Shown here: positions 54,001-62,208 of the stretch, in pieces
Layout: every line of letters begins with the position of its first letter
How positions within the stretch are numbered: position 1 is the first letter of the stretch
Assembly: GCA_002320605.1 (NCBI GenBank)
Contig: DCKG01000034.1
Coordinates: forward strand, 1 to 64,000
DNA from: Bacteroidales bacterium UBA1680
GTDB taxonomy: Bacteria > Bacteroidota > Bacteroidia > Bacteroidales > UBA932
Direction of reading: 5' to 3'
DNA length: 64,000 nt
Made by a program: the position numbers and the translations under genes
The notes under the pieces: generated by a model
The model's input: the letters and a program-made list of their open reading frames with translations, nothing else
Told to the model about the DNA's origin: nothing
Databases searched by the model: none

Positions 54001-54241
54001 GGACATTGCCCAATACGAAGGCGCCTTTATCGTCCGTCATTGTGCCGTTCGTGGTTTTCTCCACGAGAATTGTCACGCCCGGCATAGGCTGGTTATTCTC
54101 ATCGACTACCGTTCCAGTAATCTTGCGTCCGTTTGTCTGAGCCTGGACAAGTCCTGAACTCAGGGCAAAGAGCATCAACACAGCCGCAATCATTGCCTGC
54201 AAATTATGCAAGCCATGACATGTTTCATTGTGTACTTTCAT
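51044..54241 (-). CDS. SusC/RagA-type TonB-linked outer membrane transporter, first pair
   Basis: A 1065-residue classical SusC with a signal peptide ending GLVQAQ, regulatory domain (ITGTVVDENNQPMPGVTIL), LDEVVMVAYGQQRK, the plug (LRGASTLNGKSPLVLVDGV, ISVLKDASATALYGIEG ANG), a long barrel and the final VGVNVNF. It imports oligosaccharides across the outer membrane using TonB energy. It starts 27 nt after rhaT, so the transport system is transcribed together with rhamnose catabolic genes. Confidence 0.95.
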   Translation of the reverse strand: MKVHNETCHGLHNLQAMIAAVLMLFALSSGLVQAQTNGRKITGTVVDENNQPMPGVTILVEKTTNGTMTDDKGAFVLGNVPNNSVVVVSCIGYVTQKFRDSKTEYNVKLVPDTEVLDEVVMVAYGQQRKVSVTGSIATVSSQDLRKTSTTRLDNALAGRVTGLSSLQNAGGQPGVDGATMYLRGASTLNGKSPLVLVDGVERDNIRTIDMNEVESISVLKDASATALYGIEGANGVILIQTRQGQKGKPQLNVTVDQSWTSFTRTPKRLHSWEYCELRNEALINDGLNPTYSEEVINKYRDPLQGLDPSAADYETQKKMRLYMYPDNDWYNMYLKKNTPQTRANVNVSGGTDFVKYFLNFGYIHQGGNLNTEDPDKLGYNPQCFMDRLSLRSNLDFQLARNLTASLKLASYAENVNMPCVGAMYGGDAGWMITDLIYQCQTILPISPGPTTKSEFGVDDGYVLSYNYLDRTAFEIINRRGFRKDKRKNLNAQLSMTWDLGSLITKGLSLTGMISYDTYNYGLLEGSIEEPIYTANVDYANNALTYSLLQDKNKSMTLSNSRLSNFTIYAQATLNYNRTFGKHNVTAMVLANRRNYETTDTGGVYAIPYNVIGTSARFTYSYEDKYLAEANFGYNGSEQFAPNNRFGFFPAGSIGWVASNENFLKDNSVVTWLKFRASYGEVGNDSMGKIRFLYLDHMSANGGGTNTGGLGGHTISEGKIGNKEIQWEVAHKYNLGFELGLFKDLRLNVDLFKENRDHILINRQTIPQFQGVPSGNIPAVNMGKVDNKGFEVELSYSHTFNKDYSFSVKGNFGYNKNKVIEYDEPMRTEDYAYRYRVEGQRLGQAWGYKIDWNSPGKGYFTSQEEIDSYYPYAFGTPRVGDFVYKDINGDQKIDDKDYSPIGYSTSIPGIVYGINLSANIKGFDINVLFSGVGQYSKYFSGQGVIEYTKAGTFFEWTRQAWTQERWQNGEKISYPALSTAQSVSHRQNDFFIQNRAFLRLKNIEIGYTLPFRFLSKAGVKSLRIYASGQNLYDWNHLRITHIDPEQNSNYGYPITKNVSVGVNVNF

Positions 54242-54268
54242 GCAAGAAATTAATTATGTGTGATATGT

Positions 54269-55276
54269 TTATTTGATCAGTTGAGGGAGGAAGGAAGATA
54301 CTATCAGCACGACAAGACCAATCACCAATACACTGATCGTCTTCTTCGAGCAGCCCTTCCATTCCTTGAGTATTATTCCCCACACGTTGGAGAATGTGAC
54401 ATTCAGAGACATAAGGATGCACCAGCTGAACGCGAGCAAGACTGGAGCATTCTGCAGGAAGCCTTTCCCAAGACTGAGGCCGAAGAACTGCGAGTACCAT
54501 AATATTCCCGCAAGCGCACAGAAAATCAAGTTATTGACCCATACGCTCCCCTTGCCATAGTCTCCCCAGGTCTTGTTCTTTTGATTCTGAGATAAGCAAT
54601 ATACGGCATTGGTCAAGAATCCTCCGAATGTAACCAGCAGGGTCGCCGGGAGAGTTTTGAATATCGGTTTGGAAGTTTCCCAAGAGAGAGGTTCGCCGAA
54701 ACCGAGGCCGATTGCGAAGCAGGCGCTCATGAAGCCAGCCAGCAGGGCGACCAGAATGCCTTTCCCGAAATTAAAATCCTTGACTGATTCTTTTTTCTTA
54801 TCGTCATCAACTTCCTTCGTCTTAAGCATTCCAGCCCAGCCAATGATGCCTATTCCGAGGAGCGTCACGACGACTCCAATTATGACAGGAGCAGTCAAGT
54901 CTCCGGCTTTGCCGGTGAACAGAGGCGTCAGGATTGTGCCAAGGCCTGCGCAAGTGCCAAGCGCAATCGACTGTCCTAAGGCTACCCCAAGATAACGCAT
55001 GGAGAGGCCGAAAGTCAAGCCGCCGACACCCCACAGGATGCCAAAGAATATGGTCTTGAACGTAGCGGCAGGATTAGCGGCATATAGGGCGAAAAGATTC
55101 TCGCCGGCAGGGACTGCAAGCAAGGCGCCCATCAAAGGGAATACGAGCCATGCGAACACGCCCTGGATTATCCAGTAGGACTCCCAGCTCCAATCCTTGA
55201 CCTTATTGATAGGGACATAGCTGCTTGACTGGCAAAATGCCCCTATCGCGATTATCAGTAATCCTAAGAATATCAT
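54269..55276 (-). CDS. rhaT: L-rhamnose/proton symporter RhaT
   Basis: A 335-residue inner-membrane transporter with about ten transmembrane helices, matching RhaT: MIFLGLLIIAIGAFCQSSSY, NKVKDWSWESYWIIQGVFAW, WGVGGLTFGLSMRYLGVALG, ALGTCAGLGTILTPLF and LVTFGGFLTNAVYC. It brings L-rhamnose from periplasm to cytoplasm with protons. It starts 8 nt after rhaA and is followed 27 nt later by the first SusC gene, linking free rhamnose uptake to glycan uptake. Confidence 0.93.
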   Translation of the reverse strand: MIFLGLLIIAIGAFCQSSSYVPINKVKDWSWESYWIIQGVFAWLVFPLMGALLAVPAGENLFALYAANPAATFKTIFFGILWGVGGLTFGLSMRYLGVALGQSIALGTCAGLGTILTPLFTGKAGDLTAPVIIGVVVTLLGIGIIGWAGMLKTKEVDDDKKKESVKDFNFGKGILVALLAGFMSACFAIGLGFGEPLSWETSKPIFKTLPATLLVTFGGFLTNAVYCLSQNQKNKTWGDYGKGSVWVNNLIFCALAGILWYSQFFGLSLGKGFLQNAPVLLAFSWCILMSLNVTFSNVWGIILKEWKGCSKKTISVLVIGLVVLIVSSFLPQLIK

Positions 55277-55284
55277 ATTACGAA

Positions 55285-56535
55285 TTACCTCTTAGACAGG
55301 ACGGTCTTCTCGTATTTTTCGATCTCAGGGATGAACTCTGTCCCGACAGGAACCTCGTTCTTGTAGTTGAAATAGTCGTAAACAGCACCGAACGGCAACG
55401 ACTTGGCCTCTTCAAGCAACGCAAGCCTCTGGAAATACTGCCCCTTATCCTCGTATTTGCGAAGAGTCTTGAGAGGCTCTAGCAGAGCCTGGAGTATGCA
55501 CTTCTGAGTAGCCCTGGTACCGATTACGTACGCACCTATTCTGTTGATAGACGCATCAAAATAGTCGAGGCCGATGTGAACTCGGTTCAGGGCATCGCAC
55601 CGAACGACTTCCTTGAACAGGTCGAGGGTCTGGTCATTCATTATTACCACGTGGTCTGAATCCCAGCGGACAGGACGGCTGGTGTGAAGCATCAGCTCAG
55701 GCACGAACAGCAGGAGGGAAGAAACCATGTCGCTGATGTTCTCGGTCTGCTCATAATGTCCGGTGTCGAGGGTGTACATGAGCTTTCTCGTGGAGCAGTA
55801 GCCAGCGACAAAATCATGAGAGCCAACCGTGTAGCTTTCAAGGCCGATTCCGAAAAGCTTTGCCTCAAGGCAGGTCTTCATGTGAGGAAGATCCTCGCTA
55901 AGGATATCATCAAGAGACTCGGCGAAAATCTCGCGGTAACGCATGCGCTCAACGGTCAGGTCTTTCGAGCCGTCATGCACCCAGATGTTCATGATGCAAG
56001 GATCCTTCTGAGCCTTGCCCATCGCATCAGCGATCCTACGACACCGCTTCGTGTGCTCGATCCAGAAATCACGAATGCCCTTGTCCGGATTGGCCAAGGA
56101 CAGATCTCCGCTCTTAGGGTGCGAGAAGGAAGTAGAATTGAAATCCAGCTTGATTCCCAGATTCTTCGCCCAATCCATCCAGCTCTTGAAATGCTTAGGC
56201 TCGCACTGGTCACGGTCTACGAATCCGTCTTTGAAATCGCCGTACACCTCGTGCAGGTTCACGCGCTGGGTCCCTGCCAGCAGCTTCATGACGAACTCAA
56301 GGTCGCTGCGCACCTCATCGATGTTGCGTGCCCTTCCTGGATAGTTTCCCGTGGTCTGGATGCCGCCTGAGAGGGATTCATTACGCTCAAAGCCCATCAC
56401 GTCATCTGTCTGCCAGCACTGAAGGGAGATAGGAATCTTCTCCAGCTGTGCAATGGCTTTATCAGTATCAACTCCTAAAGCGGCATAGCGTTCCTTCGCT
56501 GCCGCATACGCTTTCTCTATTGATTTTGAATCCAT
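55285..56535 (-). CDS. rhaA: L-rhamnose isomerase
   Basis: A 416-residue enzyme converting L-rhamnose to L-rhamnulose. It has the expected length and landmarks: YAALGVDTDKAIAQLEKIPI, ISLQCWQTDDVMGFE, GIQTTGNYPGRARN, GIKLDFNSTSFSHPKSGDLS, NIWVHDGSKDLTVERMR, DTGHYEQTENISDM and HVGSHDF-like HDFVAGYCSTRK, containing the metal-binding and catalytic residues of the family. It follows rhaB by 20 nt and precedes rhaT by 8 nt. Confidence 0.96.
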   Translation of the reverse strand: MDSKSIEKAYAAAKERYAALGVDTDKAIAQLEKIPISLQCWQTDDVMGFERNESLSGGIQTTGNYPGRARNIDEVRSDLEFVMKLLAGTQRVNLHEVYGDFKDGFVDRDQCEPKHFKSWMDWAKNLGIKLDFNSTSFSHPKSGDLSLANPDKGIRDFWIEHTKRCRRIADAMGKAQKDPCIMNIWVHDGSKDLTVERMRYREIFAESLDDILSEDLPHMKTCLEAKLFGIGLESYTVGSHDFVAGYCSTRKLMYTLDTGHYEQTENISDMVSSLLLFVPELMLHTSRPVRWDSDHVVIMNDQTLDLFKEVVRCDALNRVHIGLDYFDASINRIGAYVIGTRATQKCILQALLEPLKTLRKYEDKGQYFQRLALLEEAKSLPFGAVYDYFNYKNEVPVGTEFIPEIEKYEKTVLSKR

Positions 56536-56555
56536 GTTTATAATGTGTTAATGAA

Positions 56556-57977
56556 TTATTTTTCTGGTAAATATGTCTTCGTCTCTATTGAATTGGCTAT
56601 TATCCGTCTCATTTCCCAGCGATCCCTGACCAAACCGGCAGCTTTCGCCTGCAGCATGACGTTCCCGATTGCGGTACCCTCTACAGGGCCAGCAATGACT
56701 GGAATGCCTAACACATTGGCTGTTAACGTGCTTATAAGCTTATTGGCAGAACCTCCGCCGATCACGTGCAGTTTCTCTATCTTAAATGACACAAAACTCT
56801 GAAGCACCTTGATGACCTCGACGTACCTGCGAGTCAGGCTGTGGTAGATGCAGCTGATCATTTCTCCATCAGTAGCAGGCACCCTCTGTCCCGACTCACG
56901 GAGAGCGGCCTTGATCTCAGCGTCCATGTCTTTAGGCGCGGCGAAACGAGGGTCATCAGGATCTATAGTGGAAGAGAAATCTATTGCTTTCCAGCCCATT
57001 TCTTCTATCTGGGCATAATTGTATTTGCGGCCTTCCCTCTCCCAGGTCTTCCTAGACTGCTCCAGCAGCCAGAAGCCTGTGATATTCTTTAGGAATCTGG
57101 TGGTGCCGTCTATTCCGCCCTCATTCGTGATATTATATTCAAGAGACTTGCCATTGATGATAGGCGTCTCTGACTCTATTCCCATCAGGCTCCATGTTCC
57201 CGAGCTAAGGTAAGCGAAATTCTCGTCAGCGGCCGGCACGGCTGCAATAGCGGAAGCCGTGTCATGGCCTGCGACGGCAACGACAGGAATGGGACCGAGT
57301 CCCGTCTCATCTTGAAGTTCTTTTTTCAAAACGCCAACCTTTGTGCCCGGTTGAACCAGGTCCAACAATATGCCGGAATCGCATCCAAGCCTGTCCAGAA
57401 GTGATTTATCCCAATCCCTCGTGCGTAGGTTGATCATGCCGGAAGTAGAAGCTATCGTGTACTCGCAGAACTGATTCCCAGTAAGGAAATACGACATCAG
57501 GTCTGGCATGAAAAGAATATTCTTTGCCTTATGTATTGGCGAAGAAGGATCCCCGTTCTGAGCGTAAATCTGGAATATCGAGTTGAAATTCATTATCTGC
57601 ATTCCGGAAGCATCGTAGAGTTCTGCCTTCGGGATTATCTGGAAAACTTTCTCCGGGACGCCATTAGTATACGGATCCCTATAAGCCCTTGGCTCGCCAA
57701 GGATTTCGCCATCAGCGCCGATGCAGCCAAAATCGACTCCCCAAGTGTCAACGCCGATGGATTTTATTTCGATGCCCATTTCATGGACTTTTCTCAAAGC
57801 AGCCTTGAAATGCCCGAACAGAGAATCGATGTCCCAGTAATATTTTCCCTCTGATTCCTTGACTCCATTTGGAAATCTGTAAACCTCCTGACTAGAAAAT
57901 TTGTCATCAGAAACAGTGCCCACGATAGCCCTTCCGCTGGTAGCGCCTAAATCAAAAGCTAAGAAATTATTCTCCAT
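56556..57977 (-). CDS. rhaB: L-rhamnulokinase
   Basis: A 473-residue FGGY-family kinase that phosphorylates L-rhamnulose. The start FLAFDLGATSGRAIVGTV is diagnostic of rhamnulokinase, followed by VDTWGVDFG, FMPDLMSYFLTG, VAVAGHDTASAIAAVPA and LHVIGGGSANKL near the C-terminus. It is the first gene of the operon, with an exact -7 promoter box just upstream. No rhamnulose-1-phosphate aldolase gene is seen in the window, so the next step must be encoded elsewhere. Confidence 0.95.
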   Translation of the reverse strand: MENNFLAFDLGATSGRAIVGTVSDDKFSSQEVYRFPNGVKESEGKYYWDIDSLFGHFKAALRKVHEMGIEIKSIGVDTWGVDFGCIGADGEILGEPRAYRDPYTNGVPEKVFQIIPKAELYDASGMQIMNFNSIFQIYAQNGDPSSPIHKAKNILFMPDLMSYFLTGNQFCEYTIASTSGMINLRTRDWDKSLLDRLGCDSGILLDLVQPGTKVGVLKKELQDETGLGPIPVVAVAGHDTASAIAAVPAADENFAYLSSGTWSLMGIESETPIINGKSLEYNITNEGGIDGTTRFLKNITGFWLLEQSRKTWEREGRKYNYAQIEEMGWKAIDFSSTIDPDDPRFAAPKDMDAEIKAALRESGQRVPATDGEMISCIYHSLTRRYVEVIKVLQSFVSFKIEKLHVIGGGSANKLISTLTANVLGIPVIAGPVEGTAIGNVMLQAKAAGLVRDRWEMRRIIANSIETKTYLPEK

Positions 57978-57993
57978 AATATTATTATATTAT

Positions 57994-58001
57994 CAAACGT
58001 A
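57994..58001 (-). promoter_or_regulatory. Promoter -7 box of the rha-sus operon
   Basis: The minus strand reads TACGTTTG, an exact TAnnTTTG, about 17 nt before the rhaB start codon. There is no TTTG at the -33 distance, which suits a promoter that depends on an activator such as the divergent AraC-family protein. Confidence 0.55.
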
Positions 58002-58094
58002 TTGATTAAGTGTTTTCAACCTTATTAATTAATGGTTTCTATGCAAATATCCACAATTAAGGATATATTTTTTAATACAATATGACATAATTAC

Positions 58095-58125
58095 TTTGAA
58101 AATTGATTCAAAAAAGCAATCTTTG
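58095..58125 (+). promoter_or_regulatory. Putative promoter of the AraC-family regulator gene
   Basis: TTTG (58095-58098) and AATCTTTG (58118-58125) are spaced by exactly 19 nt; the -7 box has one mismatch. The 165-nt region shared with rhaB should also contain the regulator's binding sites, but I could not point to a convincing repeat. Confidence 0.45.
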
Positions 58126-58142
58126 CAAAAAATAGACGAACT

Positions 58143-59039
58143 ATGCCTTCGCTTCACCTTAAATACCTCGCCGTAAGCCAGTCCGACATAAAATGGGGCA
58201 CAGCCGTAGATTCGGTTGGTTTTCAAGACATAGCTCCCGGAATGGAATATCCGCCACAGGGACATCCATTAACATACTTGTTTTCAACGAGAAAAGGAAG
58301 GATCCTTAATGAATATCAGATTCTCTACCTGACGAAGGGCAAAGGAAAATTTTCTTCAGCTACATTGGGCAAAGGGAAATTCGTTCCTCTCGAGTCAGGT
58401 ATGATGTTTCTCCTCTTCCCTGGGGAATGGCATACTTATTTCCCAGACAATGCAACCGGATGGAAAGAATATTGGATAGGATTTTCCGGTGATTTTGCCA
58501 ACAATCTTGTAGAAAACGGGTTCTTCTCCCCCGACAAGCCGATATTCAAAGTGAATATCCACGAAGACATCGTCAACCTTTACGAGACTGCGATTTCCGT
58601 CGCAGAAAAGCAGGAGGCCGGCTTCCAGCATGTTCTGGCTGGGATTGTGGACAGGCTGTTCAGCCTCGCATTCTACTACGACAAACAGACGTTCTACAAT
58701 GACTCGTCAATCGTCAATAAGATCAACGAAGCCAAGATTCTCGTCATAGAGAATTATGCTACTATTTCACCAGAGGAAATCGCTGAGAGGCTCTGCCTGA
58801 GCTACTCGTCTTTCAGAAAGTCCTTCAAGGAATACACTGGATTCTCTCCTGCCAAATATATCAATGACGTGAGGATGAACAAGGCCAAGGAACTGCTCAC
58901 GAACTCCGATATGAGCATCAAGGAAATCTCCTACGCCGCAGGATTCAATAACCACGATTATTTCTTCACAGCTTTCAGAAAACGCACCGGACAGACTCCT
59001 GCTGAGTACAGAGCGTTCACCAAAGGATTGAAGCTGTAG
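58143..59039 (+). CDS. AraC family transcriptional regulator, probable rhamnose operon activator
   Basis: A 298-residue regulator with an N-terminal cupin sugar-sensing domain (about 1-160; LTYLFSTRKGRILNEYQIL, FLLFPGEWHTYFPDNATGW) and a C-terminal double helix-turn-helix (ISPEEIAERLCLSYSSFRK, then SIKEISYAAGFNNHDYFF and FRKRTGQTPAEYR). It is divergent from rhaB and so is the likely activator in response to rhamnose, like RhaS/RhaR. This differs from the hybrid two-component or SusR regulators that control most Bacteroidetes glycan loci. It ends 2 nt before the convergent nucleotidase gene. Confidence 0.9.
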   Translation: MPSLHLKYLAVSQSDIKWGTAVDSVGFQDIAPGMEYPPQGHPLTYLFSTRKGRILNEYQILYLTKGKGKFSSATLGKGKFVPLESGMMFLLFPGEWHTYFPDNATGWKEYWIGFSGDFANNLVENGFFSPDKPIFKVNIHEDIVNLYETAISVAEKQEAGFQHVLAGIVDRLFSLAFYYDKQTFYNDSSIVNKINEAKILVIENYATISPEEIAERLCLSYSSFRKSFKEYTGFSPAKYINDVRMNKAKELLTNSDMSIKEISYAAGFNNHDYFFTAFRKRTGQTPAEYRAFTKGLKL

Positions 59040-59041
59040 GG

Positions 59042-60784
59042 TTATTCGGGGAACAAGAGCCGGAAATCTCGCTCCAAAGCAGGCTCTGCCAGTTTTTCCG
59101 GAACGAACTTCCAGCCGCCAATCTTTTGCGGCCTGCTGATGAGAGCAGACTTTATCCCGCCCTCTGCTTTAATATATTCATAAAGAATATTCCTGATTTC
59201 AGGAAAACGAGCCACTATTTCAAGACTGCCGGGATCGATTCCAGCATCTTTCAATAGACCTCCGCCGCCGTTGGCGCGATAGGATGTCATTGCGACTGAA
59301 TATGTTGAATCGGCGCTAAAAGCGCCACCGTCAGCCAAGCAGCTAATGTGGACACGCTCCCCCTCTGGCTTCGTCACGTCCACTTCGTAAACTAATCCCC
59401 CCATCGAGTCGAAATTATAGAATCTTCCGGCGAAAGACCAGCCCTTCTGGCCAGTCCTGACATCGTCTGACTGATTAATCTTGAGCAGGCGGTCTGAAAG
59501 CGAAGACATCGTGTTGATCCAGCGGCTGTAAGAAGCTTCCAGATAGTTCTTTATCTGCGCACCCGTCATATTCGCAATGATCAGCTGATTCTCATAAGGG
59601 TAGATTGTGGAAAGATCATCGTAAACGAGCTGTCCTGCCCGGATGATCTTATTGTAAGTCAGCGGGGCGGCGATTGAGATCCTGGCAGGGCTGCAACTAA
59701 GAGAAATCGCATGCAGGAGGTCCATGTAAGGGCACATTCCGATGAAGGAATCTTTCGTGACCAGATTGCAGTCTGATGTGCCTACCTCAGCTAGGGTAAA
59801 GCCTTTCACTTTGACGTAATCATCGTGAAACATTCGAGCCATCGCAGTGTCAACCTGGAATTTGTCCACTGGAATTATTCTGGTTTCAAGTTTCTTCGAA
59901 GCAATCTTCCCTGCCTTGATGGTTATGTCGATTTTCCCCTGCCCGACATACCTGCAGTGGCTTCCCGAATTAATCAGCCCGATGTAATCGTTGCAGGTGA
60001 CGAATGGCTTGTGGTCGTGGGAGCAAATTAAGAAGTCCACTCCCCTCACCGTATTGAAAATATCCATTCCCTCTGATTCCAGCGCTTTCCCATTGCCAGA
60101 ACCTGTCGCCGTGTGACAGGAGACTATGACTATTTGAGGCTTCTCCTTAGCCCTTACCATATCCACATCTTTCTGTACCAAGGAAGCAATGCTCTTGAAC
60201 GTCATCCCGCTCCATAGGCTCTCGGAAAGCCACTCCTTCATATTCGCATTCGTGTACCCAAGAATGGCTATCTTCAGACCTTGCCTCTCAATTATTTTAT
60301 ATAAGGGGAAATACGGTTTTCCGTCATCATTCCTGATAGCATTGCCACCTAGGAAAGGAACGCCATATCCATCCAGTTCCTTGGCGACTCTGTCGTAGAC
60401 TCGATGCCCGGTCTCCACATCGTGATTCCCCACGGTAATTGCGTCATAGCCCACATAAGCCGCCATTCTAGGATAGATATGCGGATCGAGTGTGTCCACA
60501 TAGTTGTAGTAATATGCCGCATTATCCCCTTGCAGTATGTCACCAGCATCTACCAGAATCACATTTTCCGCTCCGTCAGCCTTCCTTACGCTGTCTACTA
60601 CATACTTCACTGAATATAGAGACTTTTTCACATTGCCTCCGATGTAAGTAGAGTCGAAGTACGCACCATGAACATCGTTCGTAGTCAGCAGAGTGAATGA
60701 ATATTCTCCATCGGCAGGAGCGCTTCCGCAAGAGGAGAGAGCCGCTGCAATGCAAAATATTAATAACGAATATTTTATATTCAT
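59042..60784 (-). CDS. Surface 5'-nucleotidase/UDP-sugar hydrolase-like lipoprotein
   Basis: A 580-residue lipoprotein (MNIKYSLLIFCIAAALSSC, Cys19) with an N-terminal calcineurin-like metallophosphoesterase domain (LLTTNDVHGAYFD, LVDAGDILQGDN, AITVGNHDVETG, VIVSCHTATG, LICSHDHKP) and a C-terminal 5'-nucleotidase domain (GAQIKNYLEASYSRW, YNFDSMGGLVYEVD, SYRANGGGGLLKDAG). It should release phosphate and nucleosides from nucleotides outside the cell. Its start overlaps the stop of the upstream outer-membrane gene (ATGA), so the two form one operon. Confidence 0.92.
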   Translation of the reverse strand: MNIKYSLLIFCIAAALSSCGSAPADGEYSFTLLTTNDVHGAYFDSTYIGGNVKKSLYSVKYVVDSVRKADGAENVILVDAGDILQGDNAAYYYNYVDTLDPHIYPRMAAYVGYDAITVGNHDVETGHRVYDRVAKELDGYGVPFLGGNAIRNDDGKPYFPLYKIIERQGLKIAILGYTNANMKEWLSESLWSGMTFKSIASLVQKDVDMVRAKEKPQIVIVSCHTATGSGNGKALESEGMDIFNTVRGVDFLICSHDHKPFVTCNDYIGLINSGSHCRYVGQGKIDITIKAGKIASKKLETRIIPVDKFQVDTAMARMFHDDYVKVKGFTLAEVGTSDCNLVTKDSFIGMCPYMDLLHAISLSCSPARISIAAPLTYNKIIRAGQLVYDDLSTIYPYENQLIIANMTGAQIKNYLEASYSRWINTMSSLSDRLLKINQSDDVRTGQKGWSFAGRFYNFDSMGGLVYEVDVTKPEGERVHISCLADGGAFSADSTYSVAMTSYRANGGGGLLKDAGIDPGSLEIVARFPEIRNILYEYIKAEGGIKSALISRPQKIGGWKFVPEKLAEPALERDFRLLFPE

Positions 60785-62043
60785 AGACTAAACTCAAAAT
60801 ATCTTCTTTCGATGCGAGGTTTCTGTTGCTTGCTCATGGCCCTGTCCAGATTAAAAATCAGGGTCAGCTGCTGCTGCCAGCCGTCATAATGATCGTCTGA
60901 GAAATGGAACACAAGCCCTGTTCTTAAAGCGAAAGAGCGTCCGAAATCTTTCTGCCAATATGCCTCCAGCCTGTCGTAGAAACCGCTATTGTTCCATTTC
61001 TCCGACCCATTGATTTTGTAGAATGGGCTTCCGCAATAAAGGTTTCCGGCATAAGGCTGGCCAATCACGTCTGACAAATCGTAATAAGGCATCTGGCTCA
61101 TTCCGTAATAGGCATCGTTCAAAATGCCGAATCCTTTGAAATTCAGGCTAGCAGTCAGCATGCCTCCGTAGGAAAGATTGTAGCCGGTATCTCTGAACCT
61201 GTCTTGGTTGAAGCCTTGCACATAGCTTAATTTTAGGCCGAAATCAATATAGCCTAATCTGTCCACATATGCCACGTAAGGCGTGAATATGGTATTGTCC
61301 ACGACATTATCCTCGATTGCTTCAGTCTCTTCAGAATTAGCGTAGTGTAAATAGGCAACTGCCCAACCAATCTTGAAGGCAGATTCACCCAAGCCAACGT
61401 TCCCGTATGTGAAAGCCCTGAAAGCCTCTCTTCTGTCCTCACCATATTTCCCAATCCAGTCAAGTCCGGCCTCGAAATAGCCTTTGCGAGTAGAGACATT
61501 CACTAATAGGCCCTCCATGTTATTGTCGTAGAAACGATTCTCTCTGGAGACGAAAAGCGTTGGTGGCAGTTCTGCCTCATTCAAAGGAAATTCATCTTTC
61601 AAGAGAGCTGCCCGGGAGCCGAAAACTGAATATTTCTTTGGGAATATGCCAGCACGGCCTTGCAGCCTGCCCCAATCGAACCTAGCGTCTATGGCGTACC
61701 AGAAAACGATTTCCCTAAACAAGTCGCTGTTCTCAAGGCCCTTGTCATCAACGGAAGTTGGACGTTCCCCCAAATTCCTCATAATGTCTATCCCACCATG
61801 AACGTAATGGCTGACGAAATCGCTCTGATCCAGCCTGAGGCCTACCAGAGGCGTAAGCCTAGCAGAGTTGAACGTCTCGGAAATGTCGTAACGGTCGTTG
61901 CTCACAGCATATTCGCCATTATCCAGATAATACTGAAAATCAACGTCATAGACGAATTCGACAGGGCTTTGTCCTCGCCTTGTCTGCCCATAAACAGTTA
62001 CCATGAAGATAAGAGAAATGGCTATAAGCGTGAATCTCTTCAT
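60781..62043 (-). CDS. Outer-membrane beta-barrel protein of unknown function, coupled to the nucleotidase
   Basis: A 420-residue protein with a signal peptide (MKRFTLIAISLIFMVTVYG) and an extended beta-rich body with alternating aromatic strands (FVYDVDFQYYLDNGEYAVS, RLQGRAGIFPKKYSVFGSR, YIDFGLKLSYVQGFNQDR) ending in FEFSL, a C-terminal pattern of barrels inserted by BamA. It may be a porin. It overlaps the nucleotidase start by 4 nt, so it may admit nucleotides or phosphate products; this is inferred from the coupling only. Confidence 0.75.
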   Translation of the reverse strand: MKRFTLIAISLIFMVTVYGQTRRGQSPVEFVYDVDFQYYLDNGEYAVSNDRYDISETFNSARLTPLVGLRLDQSDFVSHYVHGGIDIMRNLGERPTSVDDKGLENSDLFREIVFWYAIDARFDWGRLQGRAGIFPKKYSVFGSRAALLKDEFPLNEAELPPTLFVSRENRFYDNNMEGLLVNVSTRKGYFEAGLDWIGKYGEDRREAFRAFTYGNVGLGESAFKIGWAVAYLHYANSEETEAIEDNVVDNTIFTPYVAYVDRLGYIDFGLKLSYVQGFNQDRFRDTGYNLSYGGMLTASLNFKGFGILNDAYYGMSQMPYYDLSDVIGQPYAGNLYCGSPFYKINGSEKWNNSGFYDRLEAYWQKDFGRSFALRTGLVFHFSDDHYDGWQQQLTLIFNLDRAMSKQQKPRIERRYFEFSL

Positions 62044-62075
62044 TTCAAATCAGGTAAATTCATTAAAAGCAGAAA

Positions 62076-62083
62076 CAAAGATA
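62076..62083 (-). promoter_or_regulatory. Promoter -7 box of the barrel/nucleotidase operon
   Basis: The minus strand reads TATCTTTG, an exact TAnnTTTG, about 32 nt before the barrel gene start. The -33 box is weak. Confidence 0.5.
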
Positions 62084-62105
62084 AAACAAATTCTTCGCAG
62101 AAATA

Positions 62106-62136
62106 TTTGCCAAGTAGAAAATAATTCTTAATTTTG
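62106..62136 (+). promoter_or_regulatory. Promoter of rplS
   Basis: TTTG (62106-62109) and TAATTTTG (62129-62136) with 19 nt between, a full consensus. It gives a leader of about 68 nt before the rplS ATG, long enough for regulatory folding. Confidence 0.7.
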
Positions 62137-62208
62137 CAGTCCGAAATGAAGCAACCGCTTACGGGTCGTTATCAAATGTGCGTAATGTTGCGTAAAATTT
62201 ATTTAGTC

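Noticed and set aside
62134..62208. Longer N-terminus for ribosomal protein L19
   Set aside because: Begins inside the promoter box; L19 conservation starts at 62209.
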